DNA from: UBA9642 sp964545585
GTDB taxonomy: Archaea > Nanobdellota > Nanobdellia > Woesearchaeales > UBA9642
Direction: 5' to 3'
NCBI GenBank assembly: GCA_964545585.1
Contig: CAZJFT010000047.1
Location: forward strand, 1 to 7,853
Length of the DNA: 7,853 bases
Made by a program: the position numbers and the translations under genes. The notes below the pieces were generated by a model, which was given only the letters and a program-made list of their open reading frames with translations, did no database searches and was not told the DNA's origin. Below, piece after piece: positions 1 to 6,577 of the stretch (positions are counted from its first letter, which is position 1; each line of letters begins with the position of its first letter).

Positions 1-708
1 TATTCTTTCAGTGTGCAGAACTCAGGCAATGTGCGTGTAAGGCCTAATATAAGCATTGACATATGGAATCAGGACCAGTCGAGGCTTGTCAAGTCCATAA
101 TCAACAATTATGCTGTCGATGTATTGCCTACTACTTCAAGGATTTTTAGTGGCGAATCATCCAACAGCCTTCGCATAGGGCAATATTGGGCGTATGCCTC
201 TGTCGCTCCATGCGGCAATTCTGAGATTGTATCATTCTCAGTCCTTGAAAAAGGACAGATTGCAGATGTAGGAGAATTGTTGAGGATAGAGAATAAGCCG
301 TGGGCATCTACTGGAGAGGTCGTCCCTATAACCCCTATCTTCAGGAATGGTGGACAGCGTGTCGTCTCAGCGAAATTCAAGGGCGTGATAACATTGAACA
401 ACAGGATTGTCGATAACATCGATTCAGACTTCTATGATGTCGCCCCGGGAGATATAATAAACCTTACAGTATTCTTCACGCCAAAGAAATTAGGCCAGTA
501 CTATATATCTGGACGTGTGCTTTACAACAATAAATTAACATTCGAGAAGAGCTCGATACTTAATGTTAATACTGGTGAAGAGATAAGTGACATGAACATG
601 CTGTATTTGGTCGTCATAATAATAATCGTGATAATAATACTGCTGCTGCTCATAATTATCAGGAAGAAGAGAAGAAGAATGCATAGGGGCCTGCCTGATA
701 GGCTTTAA
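1..708 (+). CDS. C-terminal part of a membrane-anchored cell-surface protein with Ig-like (CARDB/COG1361-type) domains, 5' truncated
   Basis: The reading frame is open from the first base of the window, so the gene starts upstream; a GTG at 13 is probably an internal valine. The visible 235 residues are beta-rich. The segment at about 105-180 has the rhythm of archaeal CARDB/COG1361 surface modules: 'FRNGG' at 114-118, a V-x-PG turn near 147-150, then L-x-V-x-F-T-P and G-Q-Y-Y-x-x-G. A weaker copy with 'NSGN' starts at 7. A hydrophobic helix of Ile/Leu/Val spans about 201-220 and is followed at once by RKKRRR (221-226), a positive-inside stop. The bulk should therefore face outside with a short cytoplasmic tail. 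This is a surface or S-layer-associated protein or the membrane-proximal end of a longer receptor; the ligand is unknown. The HAD gene follows after 10 nt on the same strand, suggesting co-transcription. Confidence 0.75.
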   Translation, partial: YSFSVQNSGNVRVRPNISIDIWNQDQSRLVKSIINNYAVDVLPTTSRIFSGESSNSLRIGQYWAYASVAPCGNSEIVSFSVLEKGQIADVGELLRIENKPWASTGEVVPITPIFRNGGQRVVSAKFKGVITLNNRIVDNIDSDFYDVAPGDIINLTVFFTPKKLGQYYISGRVLYNNKLTFEKSSILNVNTGEEISDMNMLYLVVIIIIVIIILLLLIIIRKKRRRMHRGLPDRL

Positions 709-709
709 T

Positions 710-715
710 GGAGAT
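710..715 (+). promoter_or_regulatory. Shine-Dalgarno-like site for the HAD hydrolase
   Basis: GGAGAT lies between the stop of the surface-protein gene (706-708) and ATG 719, five bases from GGAG to the start. It matches the anti-SD end of archaeal 16S rRNA and supports ATG 719 over the two nearby out-of-frame ATGs at 708 and 714. Confidence 0.6.
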
Positions 716-718
716 GCG

Positions 719-1459
719 ATGTTCACGTTTCTGAAGAAAAAGAGATTGAAATTGATATGTTTCGATATAGATAATACGCTTGTAGATTATGGGATGGCTG
801 AGTCGGAAGCAGAAGCGCACATCTCTAAAATGCTATCAAAATCAACAGGGAAAAATGTAATGGACATATTGCGTACATTCAACGGCATTAAGAATGCGTG
901 CTTGCATCATGATATGGACCCGAAATCATTCTCGAGAAGATTGTGGGTCGAGAAGACACTTAAATTATTGGATGTGAAATCAGATATTAAGAAAAGCATT
1001 GACACAGGCAAGATTGAGAAAGCATACTGGGATTATCTCGTACCACGGATGAGACTATTCCCCAACACATTGCATGTGCTTGAATCATTGAAGAGTTCCG
1101 GAAATTATAGGATTGCTTGCCTGACCGATTCCGACGGCGACAAAGAGATAAAAATTAGGAGGCTTAAACATTTAGGCATAGAGAAATATTTTGATTACAT
1201 AATAACAACTGACGATACAGGGAAGAACAAGCCTTCCATTGAGAATTGGGAATATTTATTGAAAATGTCGGGGATGAAAGGCAGCCAATGCATGATGGTC
1301 GGAGACCATCCAGAAGTAGACCTAGTCAACGCAAAAAAACTCGGATTCGTAACAGTATGGACAAAGGAACATATTCCTGTTGATGCCCATATGAGATATA
1401 TCGATTATGAGATAAACGATATAGGGGAGATATTGGAAATAATAAAAAAATATTCTTGA
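719..1459 (+). CDS. HAD-superfamily hydrolase (phosphatase-like)
   Basis: This 246-residue protein carries all four haloacid dehalogenase motifs. Motif I is D16-I-D18-N-T20 (nucleophile Asp16, acid/base Asp18). Motif II is the threonine of LTDSD (T136). Motif III is Lys171 in 'KNKPS'. Motif IV is G195-D196-H-P followed by D201 in a 'DLVNAKKLG' segment. The region at about 22-110 between motifs I and II is a helical C1-type cap, as in the phosphoglycolate phosphatase/beta-phosphoglucomutase branch. Family knowledge indicates Mg2+-dependent phosphoryl transfer on a small phosphorylated metabolite in the cytoplasm; the substrate cannot be read from sequence. The start is ATG 719, preceded by GGAGAT at 710-715. 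It follows the surface-protein gene by 10 nt, and a T-run lies just after its stop. There is no obvious functional link to the upstream gene. Confidence 0.88.
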   Translation: MFTFLKKKRLKLICFDIDNTLVDYGMAESEAEAHISKMLSKSTGKNVMDILRTFNGIKNACLHHDMDPKSFSRRLWVEKTLKLLDVKSDIKKSIDTGKIEKAYWDYLVPRMRLFPNTLHVLESLKSSGNYRIACLTDSDGDKEIKIRRLKHLGIEKYFDYIITTDDTGKNKPSIENWEYLLKMSGMKGSQCMMVGDHPEVDLVNAKKLGFVTVWTKEHIPVDAHMRYIDYEINDIGEILEIIKKYS

Positions 1460-1486
1460 AAGAAATTCCTGAAAAAGATATTCTAA

Positions 1487-1493
1487 TTTTTTT
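1487..1493 (+). terminator. Oligo-T terminator after the HAD gene
   Basis: An uninterrupted run of seven T on the + strand sits about 28 nt after the HAD stop codon and just before the convergent gene's stop. Archaeal termination commonly needs only an oligo-T tract with no hairpin, and none is evident here. The placement between two convergent genes fits. Confidence 0.45.
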
Positions 1494-1503
1494 GTGTCAA
1501 TAC

Positions 1504-1995
1504 TCAATCATTCACGACGACTAATTTTCTCGACTTAGAGACATAATTCATCAGTTTTCCTGTGCTCTTGTTGTATTTGCCGCATCCTAAAATATCATAT
1601 TTTCCCGTCTTGAGCTCTTTATATCTGACGATGACGAAATCTTCTCCGACATCAGAGAATTCTATATCATTTCCTTTTATCCATGAAATCATCTGATCAT
1701 AATCTAGGTTATGGATATTCTTTGTTGCATGCTTGCCTATTATCTGTGCGCCTTCGATGCTCAACCGTAATTTTTCGTTATATAATTCGCCGAAATATAT
1801 TCCTATGCCATCGACTTTCATCTCATCATATGGCACTCTTGCAAGGTCCTTGCTTATTATGTATATCCTCTTGTCCTTATTCATCAGGAATGCATAATCT
1901 AGATCATTCTTGTCGATATCATAACCATAATGGTCCCTTATCTTCTCAAGGATGTGTTTTGTCTCTTTACTGTTTAGGATGTTGTATCTTAGCAT
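1504..1995 (-). CDS. PUA-like RNA-binding protein, NOL1/NOP2/fmu-type ribosome biogenesis family
   Basis: A 163-residue protein that resembles the archaeal standalone family (COG3270-like) related to the C-terminal part of NOL1/NOP2/RsmF RNA methyltransferases. The N-terminal part holds the 'ILNSKE' opening, a helix, and the 'GIGIYFGEL' strand-turn (about 63-71). The C-terminal part, about 108-163, is PUA-like: 'FVIVRY', then 'LGCGKY', then 'NYVSKSRKLV'. No S-adenosylmethionine-binding motif is visible, so it is not itself a methyltransferase; a role in rRNA or tRNA binding during ribosome assembly is inferred. I chose ATG 1995, 8 nt after the aIF5B stop, because the protein then opens with the family-like 'MLRYNILNS'. 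An in-frame GTG at 2016 would add seven residues and overlap aIF5B by 13 nt. It is the distal gene of the aIF5B operon, which fits a translation role. Confidence 0.72.
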   Translation of the reverse strand: MLRYNILNSKETKHILEKIRDHYGYDIDKNDLDYAFLMNKDKRIYIISKDLARVPYDEMKVDGIGIYFGELYNEKLRLSIEGAQIIGKHATKNIHNLDYDQMISWIKGNDIEFSDVGEDFVIVRYKELKTGKYDILGCGKYNKSTGKLMNYVSKSRKLVVVND

Positions 1996-2003
1996 TTGAG
2001 AAC

Positions 2004-3779
2004 CTAGACGCCCCACACCGGATTTTTCTTTCTCATGATTTCTGCAATCTCTTTCAACAGGTTTATCTCGTCTTTCTGCATGTATTTTATTAGTTTCTTC
2101 AATTGCCTGAAATCATTCTCCGGGATTGCAGAATAGAATATGTCTCCCTCATTTATCTGCCTTCCTACAGTCAGTCCTGGCAATGAGATCGCTACTTGGT
2201 CCTTCTTTGATGCAGTCTTGACTGATTCCTTATTCTTTTGTATCTCCTTTATGTTCGTCAATACCTCTCCGTCTTCCTTCATTATGTTCATGCCTGATTT
2301 CATCTCGCCGACAAGCACTTCTGCACCTATCACTGCAGGATTGTTCTGCCTGAACGTGTAATTGTGCAGATATTCTATCTTGCATGGCCTTACCAATCCT
2401 TCTAGTTCTTTCTCTTCAATCCTTCTTGATTCATCGACTGACCATTTCTCGTATTCATCTATTATTTTGTATATTATATTAGAAGTTATTATCTTCACGC
2501 GCTCATTCTTTACATCCTTGTCTAGCTCTACATTGAATCCTAATATTGCAGACTCTAACGGATCTTTCTCATAATTTGACTCTGCATCCGTTATGTCTTT
2601 TTTTGTGATGTTGCCGACTGTCGCCTTCCGTATCCGTATACCCTTGTCTTTCAATAGTTTCACTAGCGCTTCAAGCGACCCTATGGTGTCTGCCTTGACC
2701 ACTATACCTTCCTTGTCTGTGTGTATCATTATCTCTGATACTTCCTTCTGCAATTCTACAGCTGCCTCATCAGCCTGCTTCTGCTCAGTCACTGACATGA
2801 ACGGCATTCCCGCAACAACCTCTTCGATGTTCGGTGCAGCAATCCTTACTCCTGCAGCAGCTACTACTTGCTTCATCGATTGGAACTTGGTCTTCTGGTC
2901 CCTCATGTCAGAAAGTTGTTTAGGTTCGAACAATCCTCTCACTTTTGTGATTATCGGCTTTTCAAGGCCTGCAATGACTAATGTATCATTCACGCGCATT
3001 ATTCCATCGTATATTATTGCGTCGATGCATAATCCTAAACCCTCGACTGTCTTCACTTCAAGTATTGTCCCTTTCGCTTTCGCATTAGGGGAGACATCTG
3101 ACTTGAGTTTCTCCTCCAAGAATTTTTGTGTCAACCCAGTCAAAACCATCAATAATTTTGGCATTCCTATTCCCTGTTTTGCTGAGCATGGGATTATCGG
3201 TATCTGCTTCGTGAAATCTACCCTGTCGAACCTGTCTGAGTCCATCCCGAATTTTTCTTGGATGTATGCGACTATCGTGTATAATTTCTCCTCTACCTTT
3301 GCCTGTACTTCAGGAGTCTGCGCAGCAAGATTGTCAAGAAGAGATTTACCTTTCAGATCATCAATAACCTTGAACCCGTCTATCAAGTCTATCTTGTTCA
3401 ATGCGATGACAAAAGGAGTCTTGAAACTCTTGAGTATCTCGAACGCCTCTATCGTTTGTGGCTTGAAACCCTCATTGATGTCCACCACTAAGACCGCAAT
3501 ATCTGCAAGGTTTCCTCCTCTTTTTCTTAGACTAGTGAATGCCTCATGCCCTGGAGTGTCGATAAAAAGTAGGCCTGGAATCGTGAAATCCATCTTCACT
3601 TTCAAAGTGGAGCAGAAACGTTTTATAGTGTCGACCGGGACTGAACTTGCGCCAATCGCCTGTGTTATCGCTCCAGCCTCCCCATCAACAATACAACTAT
3701 TTCTGATCTTATCTAATATAGAACTCTTTCCATGGTCCACATGCCCTAAAACGGCAATAATCGGCGATCGGACTGCCAT
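2004..3779 (-). CDS. infB: Translation initiation factor aIF5B (IF2/eIF5B family GTPase)
   Basis: The 591-residue length is normal for archaeal aIF5B. The GTPase domain (about 1-215) shows G1 'GHVDHGKSS' (12-20), G2 around T39 in 'GAITQAIGA', G3 'DTPGH' (74-78) with the catalytic-type His78, G4 'NKID' (128-131) and G5 'SAK' (199-201). Domain II begins near 237 ('GTILEV'), domain III covers about 348-420, and domain IV runs from about 465 to the end, closing with the family-like 'KNPVWGV'. The protein promotes ribosomal subunit joining and initiator tRNA positioning, hydrolysing GTP on the ribosome. G1 has KSS rather than the common KTT, a tolerated variant, and there is no intein. It starts at ATG 3779; a TATA box is centred 25.5 nt upstream, so the mRNA is probably leaderless. 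It is followed 8 nt later by the PUA-like gene. A 404-codon antisense frame over it is a shadow. Confidence 0.97.
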   Translation of the reverse strand: MAVRSPIIAVLGHVDHGKSSILDKIRNSCIVDGEAGAITQAIGASSVPVDTIKRFCSTLKVKMDFTIPGLLFIDTPGHEAFTSLRKRGGNLADIAVLVVDINEGFKPQTIEAFEILKSFKTPFVIALNKIDLIDGFKVIDDLKGKSLLDNLAAQTPEVQAKVEEKLYTIVAYIQEKFGMDSDRFDRVDFTKQIPIIPCSAKQGIGMPKLLMVLTGLTQKFLEEKLKSDVSPNAKAKGTILEVKTVEGLGLCIDAIIYDGIMRVNDTLVIAGLEKPIITKVRGLFEPKQLSDMRDQKTKFQSMKQVVAAAGVRIAAPNIEEVVAGMPFMSVTEQKQADEAAVELQKEVSEIMIHTDKEGIVVKADTIGSLEALVKLLKDKGIRIRKATVGNITKKDITDAESNYEKDPLESAILGFNVELDKDVKNERVKIITSNIIYKIIDEYEKWSVDESRRIEEKELEGLVRPCKIEYLHNYTFRQNNPAVIGAEVLVGEMKSGMNIMKEDGEVLTNIKEIQKNKESVKTASKKDQVAISLPGLTVGRQINEGDIFYSAIPENDFRQLKKLIKYMQKDEINLLKEIAEIMRKKNPVWGV

Positions 3780-3800
3780 GCTCCAAGAAACAAAAAAGGT

Positions 3801-3808
3801 TTTATAAA
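3801..3808 (-). promoter_or_regulatory. TATA box of the aIF5B operon
   Basis: TTTATAAA is a perfect archaeal TATA element, centred at 3804.5, 25.5 nt before the aIF5B ATG (3779). That spacing puts transcription start at or next to the A of the ATG, i.e. a leaderless message. A GGAG one base before the ATG would then lie outside the transcript. Confidence 0.65.
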
Positions 3809-3840
3809 TGTGATGGCATTTGTTTTATTGTATGAGCAAT

Positions 3841-3848
3841 TTTTTAAA
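3841..3848 (+). promoter_or_regulatory. TATA-like box of trm1
   Basis: The TTTTTAAA element lies in the 92-bp divergent spacer. Its TTTAAA core is centred at 3845.5, 26.5 nt before the trm1 ATG (3872), again predicting a leaderless transcript. No SD-like motif lies between it and the start; that interval is a tetranucleotide-type repeat. Confidence 0.5.
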
Positions 3849-3853
3849 TTCAT

Positions 3854-3873
3854 CCATCTATCCATCTATCCAT
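3854..3873 (+). repeat. Short tandem repeat running into the trm1 start codon
   Basis: CCATCTAT occurs twice in tandem (3854-3861, 3862-3869), followed by a half unit CCAT that includes the first two bases of ATG 3872. Preceding CATC extends the ATCC/ATCT alternation. It fills most of the gap between the TATA-like box and the start codon. Confidence 0.6.
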
Positions 3874-4978
3874 GGACATGATAGTCGAAGGCAGTGCGAG
3901 GTTTTTTGCATCGAAGGATAAAGCAGGCAAGATATCTAAAGAATTAGAGGTTTTCTATAATCCTGTGATGAAGTTCAATAGGGATGTTTCTATATATCTG
4001 CTGAATGCTTTGGGTGAGAAGCATCTTCAAGTGTGTGACTTGATGGCAGGCTCTGGAGTGAGAAGCCTGCGTTTCCTTAAGGAATTGAAACCAGGCATCA
4101 TCGATAGGTTAGTAGTCAATGATTATGATGAAGGATTTCAAGATTTGTTTAAAAAAAATATTGGATTGAATGAGATAGATGGAAAAAAATCTAATGTTTA
4201 TGTATATTCTATGGATGCGAATAACTTGTTGCTGGAATCCGCAGGCTTCGATTATATAGATATCGACCCTTTCGGTAGCCCTAATGATTTCCTAGAGAAT
4301 TCTATAGTTAGATTGAGTAGGAAGGGCATTCTTGCTGTCACAGCGACTGATACTGCGCCGCTTGCGGGGACTTTTCCTGACGCTTGTTTGAGGAAGTATT
4401 GGGCTAAGCCGTTGAATAATCATCTGATGCATGAAATCGGATTAAGGATATTGATTCGTAAAGTCCAGCTTTTAGGAGCACAGCATGACAAGGCGTTGAT
4501 TCCCATATATTCTTATTTCAAGGATCATTATTTCAGGATATTCTTCAAATGCGTCAAGGGGAAGAAAGAATGCGACAAGATATTGAGGCAGCATGAATAT
4601 CTTCTCTATTGCAATACCTGCCAATCATTCTGGAACTCACCAATCAATCATGGATGTTGCTGCAATAAAGACATGGAACATGTAGGACCATTATGGATTG
4701 GAGGGTTATGGGACATGAAATTGGCAAAGAAGATATCAGATGCTGATAAGGAAAAAAAGTTTCTGCATACAATATATTCAGAATCAAAAATTGATGGTAT
4801 GGGATTCTATGACATACATGCACTTGCAAAGAGACACAAGTTCGCTATTCCGAATTATGAAAAATTATTGGTTGCATTAAATAAGAAAGGCAAGGCTTCA
4901 AGGACTCATTTCTCTGAACAAGGAATAAAAACAAATCTTAATGTTAGAGAATTATTGAGTGAGATTAAGCTTTTATAA
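3872..4978 (+). CDS. trm1: tRNA (guanine(26)-N(2))-dimethyltransferase Trm1
   Basis: A 368-residue enzyme of usual archaeal Trm1 length. It transfers one or two methyl groups from S-adenosylmethionine to N2 of G26 in tRNA. Visible signatures are the N-terminal 'EG' and 'FYNPVMKFNRD' (28-38), SAM motif I 'DLMAGSG' (56-62), acidic 'NDYDEG' (83-88), Asp115, the catalytic-type motif IV 'DPFGSP' (132-137), and 'ATDTAPLAGT' with 'HEIGLRIL' after it. A cysteine cluster, C247-x2-C250 and C262-C263-C264, followed by 'GPLWIGGLWD', forms the zinc-binding C-terminal module. The last about 60 residues look like a small helical domain with basic character. The start is ATG 3872, with ATG 3878 two codons later as the alternative. 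Its 3' end overlaps the convergent 90-residue gene by 14 nt. Confidence 0.96.
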   Translation: MDMIVEGSARFFASKDKAGKISKELEVFYNPVMKFNRDVSIYLLNALGEKHLQVCDLMAGSGVRSLRFLKELKPGIIDRLVVNDYDEGFQDLFKKNIGLNEIDGKKSNVYVYSMDANNLLLESAGFDYIDIDPFGSPNDFLENSIVRLSRKGILAVTATDTAPLAGTFPDACLRKYWAKPLNNHLMHEIGLRILIRKVQLLGAQHDKALIPIYSYFKDHYFRIFFKCVKGKKECDKILRQHEYLLYCNTCQSFWNSPINHGCCCNKDMEHVGPLWIGGLWDMKLAKKISDADKEKKFLHTIYSESKIDGMGFYDIHALAKRHKFAIPNYEKLLVALNKKGKASRTHFSEQGIKTNLNVRELLSEIKLL

Positions 4979-5237
4979 TCTTGTCTAATTTCTTTATCTT
5001 ATCATATGTATCTTCATCTACAGGTTTAGGTATTGGTATTAATTTATTGAAATAAGGTATTTCTTTATTATGGAACACTGTATCATTTCCTATCTTTGCC
5101 CTTATTTTAGCGATAAATTCTTCAGGACTATCGCCCTGCAACTTGTCCCATTCCTTGTTTTTTTTGTAATAACCAAGAATCCTGTCACCGCCAGTCTCTT
5201 TTAACTTCATGGCGCTTAAATAAACATCTGTTGTCAT
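4965..5237 (-). CDS. Uncharacterised 90-residue protein in the aEF-1beta operon
   Basis: I do not recognise a family. The 90-residue product is soluble, lysine-rich and without cysteines; there is no signal peptide or membrane helix. Visible features are an N-terminal 'KETGGDRILGYYKK' patch, a predicted helix around 'SPEEFIAKIRAKIG' (37-50), an aromatic/proline stretch with 'PYFNKLIPIPKPVDEDTYD' near 61-79, and a basic C-terminal helix. It begins 4 nt after the aEF-1beta stop, separated only by AAAA, so translation is likely coupled to aEF-1beta. An internal ATG at 5210 (residue 10) is an alternative start. Tight linkage to zinc-ribbon and aEF-1beta genes suggests a translation or RNA role, but this is inference from context only. 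The 3' end overlaps trm1 by 14 nt on the opposite strand. Confidence 0.7.
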   Translation of the reverse strand: MTTDVYLSAMKLKETGGDRILGYYKKNKEWDKLQGDSPEEFIAKIRAKIGNDTVFHNKEIPYFNKLIPIPKPVDEDTYDKIKKLDKIIKA

Positions 5238-5241
5238 TTTT

Positions 5242-5520
5242 TTAGCCGACTATTCTTCGGACATCTGTGCATTCTACAGAATTGACTCCTTCAATCTCTG
5301 TAATTTGCTTCTCTAATGGCTCCGTATCGCCTTTCTTCTCATCCATCAAGAATGTGATATTTACTGATTTCAGGCCGAAAGCTACTGGTTGCACGTCTAC
5401 CTTCTTCTGCCTTTCATCTGAGTATGCCGTTATAAGTTTCAATGCTTCTTCCTCTATCTTTTTCAAGTCTATCTCTGGACTTTCTGGCATTATCCTTAAT
5501 GTGACTACTGCTGTTCCCAT
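5242..5520 (-). CDS. ef1b: Elongation factor aEF-1beta (guanine nucleotide exchange factor)
   Basis: A 92-residue protein, the usual size for archaeal EF-1beta, which corresponds to the C-terminal exchange domain of eukaryotic eEF1B. Diagnostic segments are the opening 'MGTAVVTLRIMPESPEIDL', the central 'VQPVAFGLKSVNITFLMDEKKG', and the ending 'GVNSVECTDVRRIVG'. It catalyses GDP/GTP exchange on aEF-1A so that aminoacyl-tRNA can be delivered again. It is the middle gene of a three-gene - strand operon: the zinc-ribbon gene ends 16 nt upstream and the 90-residue unknown starts 4 nt downstream. The ATG at 5520 is the family-typical start; a GGAG lies some 14 nt before it and a GAGAT 3 nt before it, so the ribosome-binding site is not clear-cut. 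The zinc-ribbon/EF-1beta pairing is familiar in archaea. Confidence 0.96.
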   Translation of the reverse strand: MGTAVVTLRIMPESPEIDLKKIEEEALKLITAYSDERQKKVDVQPVAFGLKSVNITFLMDEKKGDTEPLEKQITEIEGVNSVECTDVRRIVG

Positions 5521-5536
5521 TTTATCTCTTATTCTC

Positions 5537-5704
5537 CTAGTTTGGTCCCTCGAATCCGCATTCTGGGCATTTATACTTAGCGACTATTTCCCTGCACTTG
5601 CCGCATCTTGCTATCTCTTGCTTTCCGCAGTTTGGGCACAAGAATTTTGTCGCTCCCTTATTGTTCACCAATGATGTTTTACATGATATGCATTTGTCTG
5701 TCAT
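5537..5704 (-). CDS. Small zinc-ribbon RNA-binding protein (COG2888/DUF1610-like), predicted role in translation
   Basis: This 55-residue gene was found by reading the - strand directly: ATG at 5704, TAG at 5539-5537. It holds four CxxC knuckles: C5-C8, C23-C26, C34-C37 and C46-C49, enough for two zinc sites, with basic residues between them and an ending 'CGFEGPN'. This is the pattern of the archaeal family annotated as predicted Zn-ribbon RNA-binding protein with a function in translation, usually encoded next to aEF-1beta, as here (16 nt gap). The biochemical function is not established. A TATA box sits at 5736-5743, giving a predicted leader of about 9 nt that just includes GTGAT five bases before the ATG. 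It is the first gene of the zinc-ribbon/aEF-1beta/90-residue operon. Confidence 0.9.
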   Translation of the reverse strand: MTDKCISCKTSLVNNKGATKFLCPNCGKQEIARCGKCREIVAKYKCPECGFEGPN

Positions 5705-5709
5705 TTTTA

Positions 5710-5714
5710 ATCAC
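5710..5714 (-). promoter_or_regulatory. GTGAT ribosome-binding motif before the zinc-ribbon gene
   Basis: GTGAT on the - strand is complementary to the AUCAC part of the archaeal 16S 3' end and ends five bases before ATG 5704. It supports this start for a gene short enough to be missed by length filters. Confidence 0.45.
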
Positions 5715-5735
5715 ATTGCACGGAAATTTAGGTGG

Positions 5736-5743
5736 TTTATAAA
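5736..5743 (-). promoter_or_regulatory. TATA box of the zinc-ribbon/aEF-1beta operon
   Basis: A perfect TTTATAAA, centred 35.5 nt before ATG 5704. With start about 26 nt downstream the leader would be about 9 nt, in contrast with the leaderless spacing of the other promoters here. The element is palindromic, but no gene starts to the right of it, so the - strand reading is favoured. Confidence 0.6.
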
Positions 5744-5779
5744 TATTATTGTTGGACCATGTCTATACTTCGATTAGGA

Positions 5780-6565
5780 TCATTTACTCTCAGAAATTTC
5801 TTTTTTTATTTTTTCAATGCGTTTCTCTGCCTCTTTTTCGCCTACTGTGATGAATTTAGGTGATTGCTTGAAATCCAGCACCGGCACCTTGTTAAGATCG
5901 GGTTTTATCATCACGTATCTTGTCTTACACTCTTTTATCTTGTTCTCAACAAGCTTCTTCTGCATTATTAGTGTTGATTGTATTATGACGTCCTTGAGGT
6001 TTGAATTCTCATCAATATCCTTGTTCTCTTCAGATACATCCACTAATATAAGATAATCCATCCCATCAAGATGGTCTAATGGCAATGGATTTATCACCCC
6101 TCCATCCACACATATCCTTTCTTCGATTTTTCTTGTTGTGAAAAACCCTGGGTATGATAATGAAGCCATTATTGCAGGTATCAATGGTCCCTTATCAAAC
6201 ACCACTTCCTCTCCATCAACAATATCTGTTGCATTAATTGAGAGCGGCATCTTCAAATCCTTAAACTTCACGTCCTTTCCTTCTTTGAAATATTCTGATA
6301 TGTACTGCTGTAGCTTATATCCTTTGATAATGCCTTTTGTAGAGAACGAATAATCATATACGTCCTTGCTGGATTGTATCTTGAGCATCAGTTTCTCAAT
6401 CCTTTCAGGGTCCTGGTCGTATGAATAGCATGCGCCGATAAGTGCACCTACAGAGCACCCTGCAATAGCATCGATATAGATTCCGTTCTTGCTCAATACT
6501 TTAAGTACTCCTATCTGTGCGAATCCTCTTGCTCCTCCGCCGCTAAGAACGAGTCCAGTCTTCAT
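5780..6565 (-). CDS. Patatin-like phospholipase / lipid acyl hydrolase (RssA-like)
   Basis: A 261-residue single-domain patatin fold protein. The oxyanion loop is 'GGGARG' (9-14), the nucleophile elbow is G-C-S38-V-G (36-40), and the catalytic Asp is in 'D154-G-G' (154-156), giving a complete Ser-Asp dyad. 'ASLSYPGFF' (134-142) is also family-like. Proteins of this class cleave acyl ester bonds of lipids, but archaeal membranes are ether-linked, so the substrate here is unclear (acyl-modified or scavenged lipids, or other esters). No signal peptide is present, so it is probably cytoplasmic or peripheral at the membrane. I chose ATG 6565, which has GTTGAT 4 bases before it; an in-frame TTG at 6574 would add MIK and use part of that ribosome site. 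It follows the M50-like gene by 12 nt, hence one operon. Confidence 0.9.
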   Translation of the reverse strand: MKTGLVLSGGGARGFAQIGVLKVLSKNGIYIDAIAGCSVGALIGACYSYDQDPERIEKLMLKIQSSKDVYDYSFSTKGIIKGYKLQQYISEYFKEGKDVKFKDLKMPLSINATDIVDGEEVVFDKGPLIPAIMASLSYPGFFTTRKIEERICVDGGVINPLPLDHLDGMDYLILVDVSEENKDIDENSNLKDVIIQSTLIMQKKLVENKIKECKTRYVMIKPDLNKVPVLDFKQSPKFITVGEKEAEKRIEKIKKEISESK

Positions 6566-6577
6566 TTTTATCAACAG

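Noticed and set aside
1683..2093. A 136-codon + strand frame across the PUA-like gene and aIF5B 3' end
   Set aside because: Cysteine/histidine/serine-rich antisense shadow without any family features.
2593..3807. A 404-codon open frame on the + strand antisense to aIF5B
   Set aside because: Its Ser/Thr/Phe-rich composition is the typical mirror of a low-stop coding strand; aIF5B on the other strand has all GTPase motifs.
5267..5674. A 135-codon + strand frame across aEF-1beta and the zinc-ribbon gene
   Set aside because: It is antisense to two clearly recognisable proteins and resembles no family.
6572..6574. TTG start for the patatin-like protein
   Set aside because: ATG 6565 has a well-placed GTTGAT motif, and the family normally begins just before the GGGARG loop.
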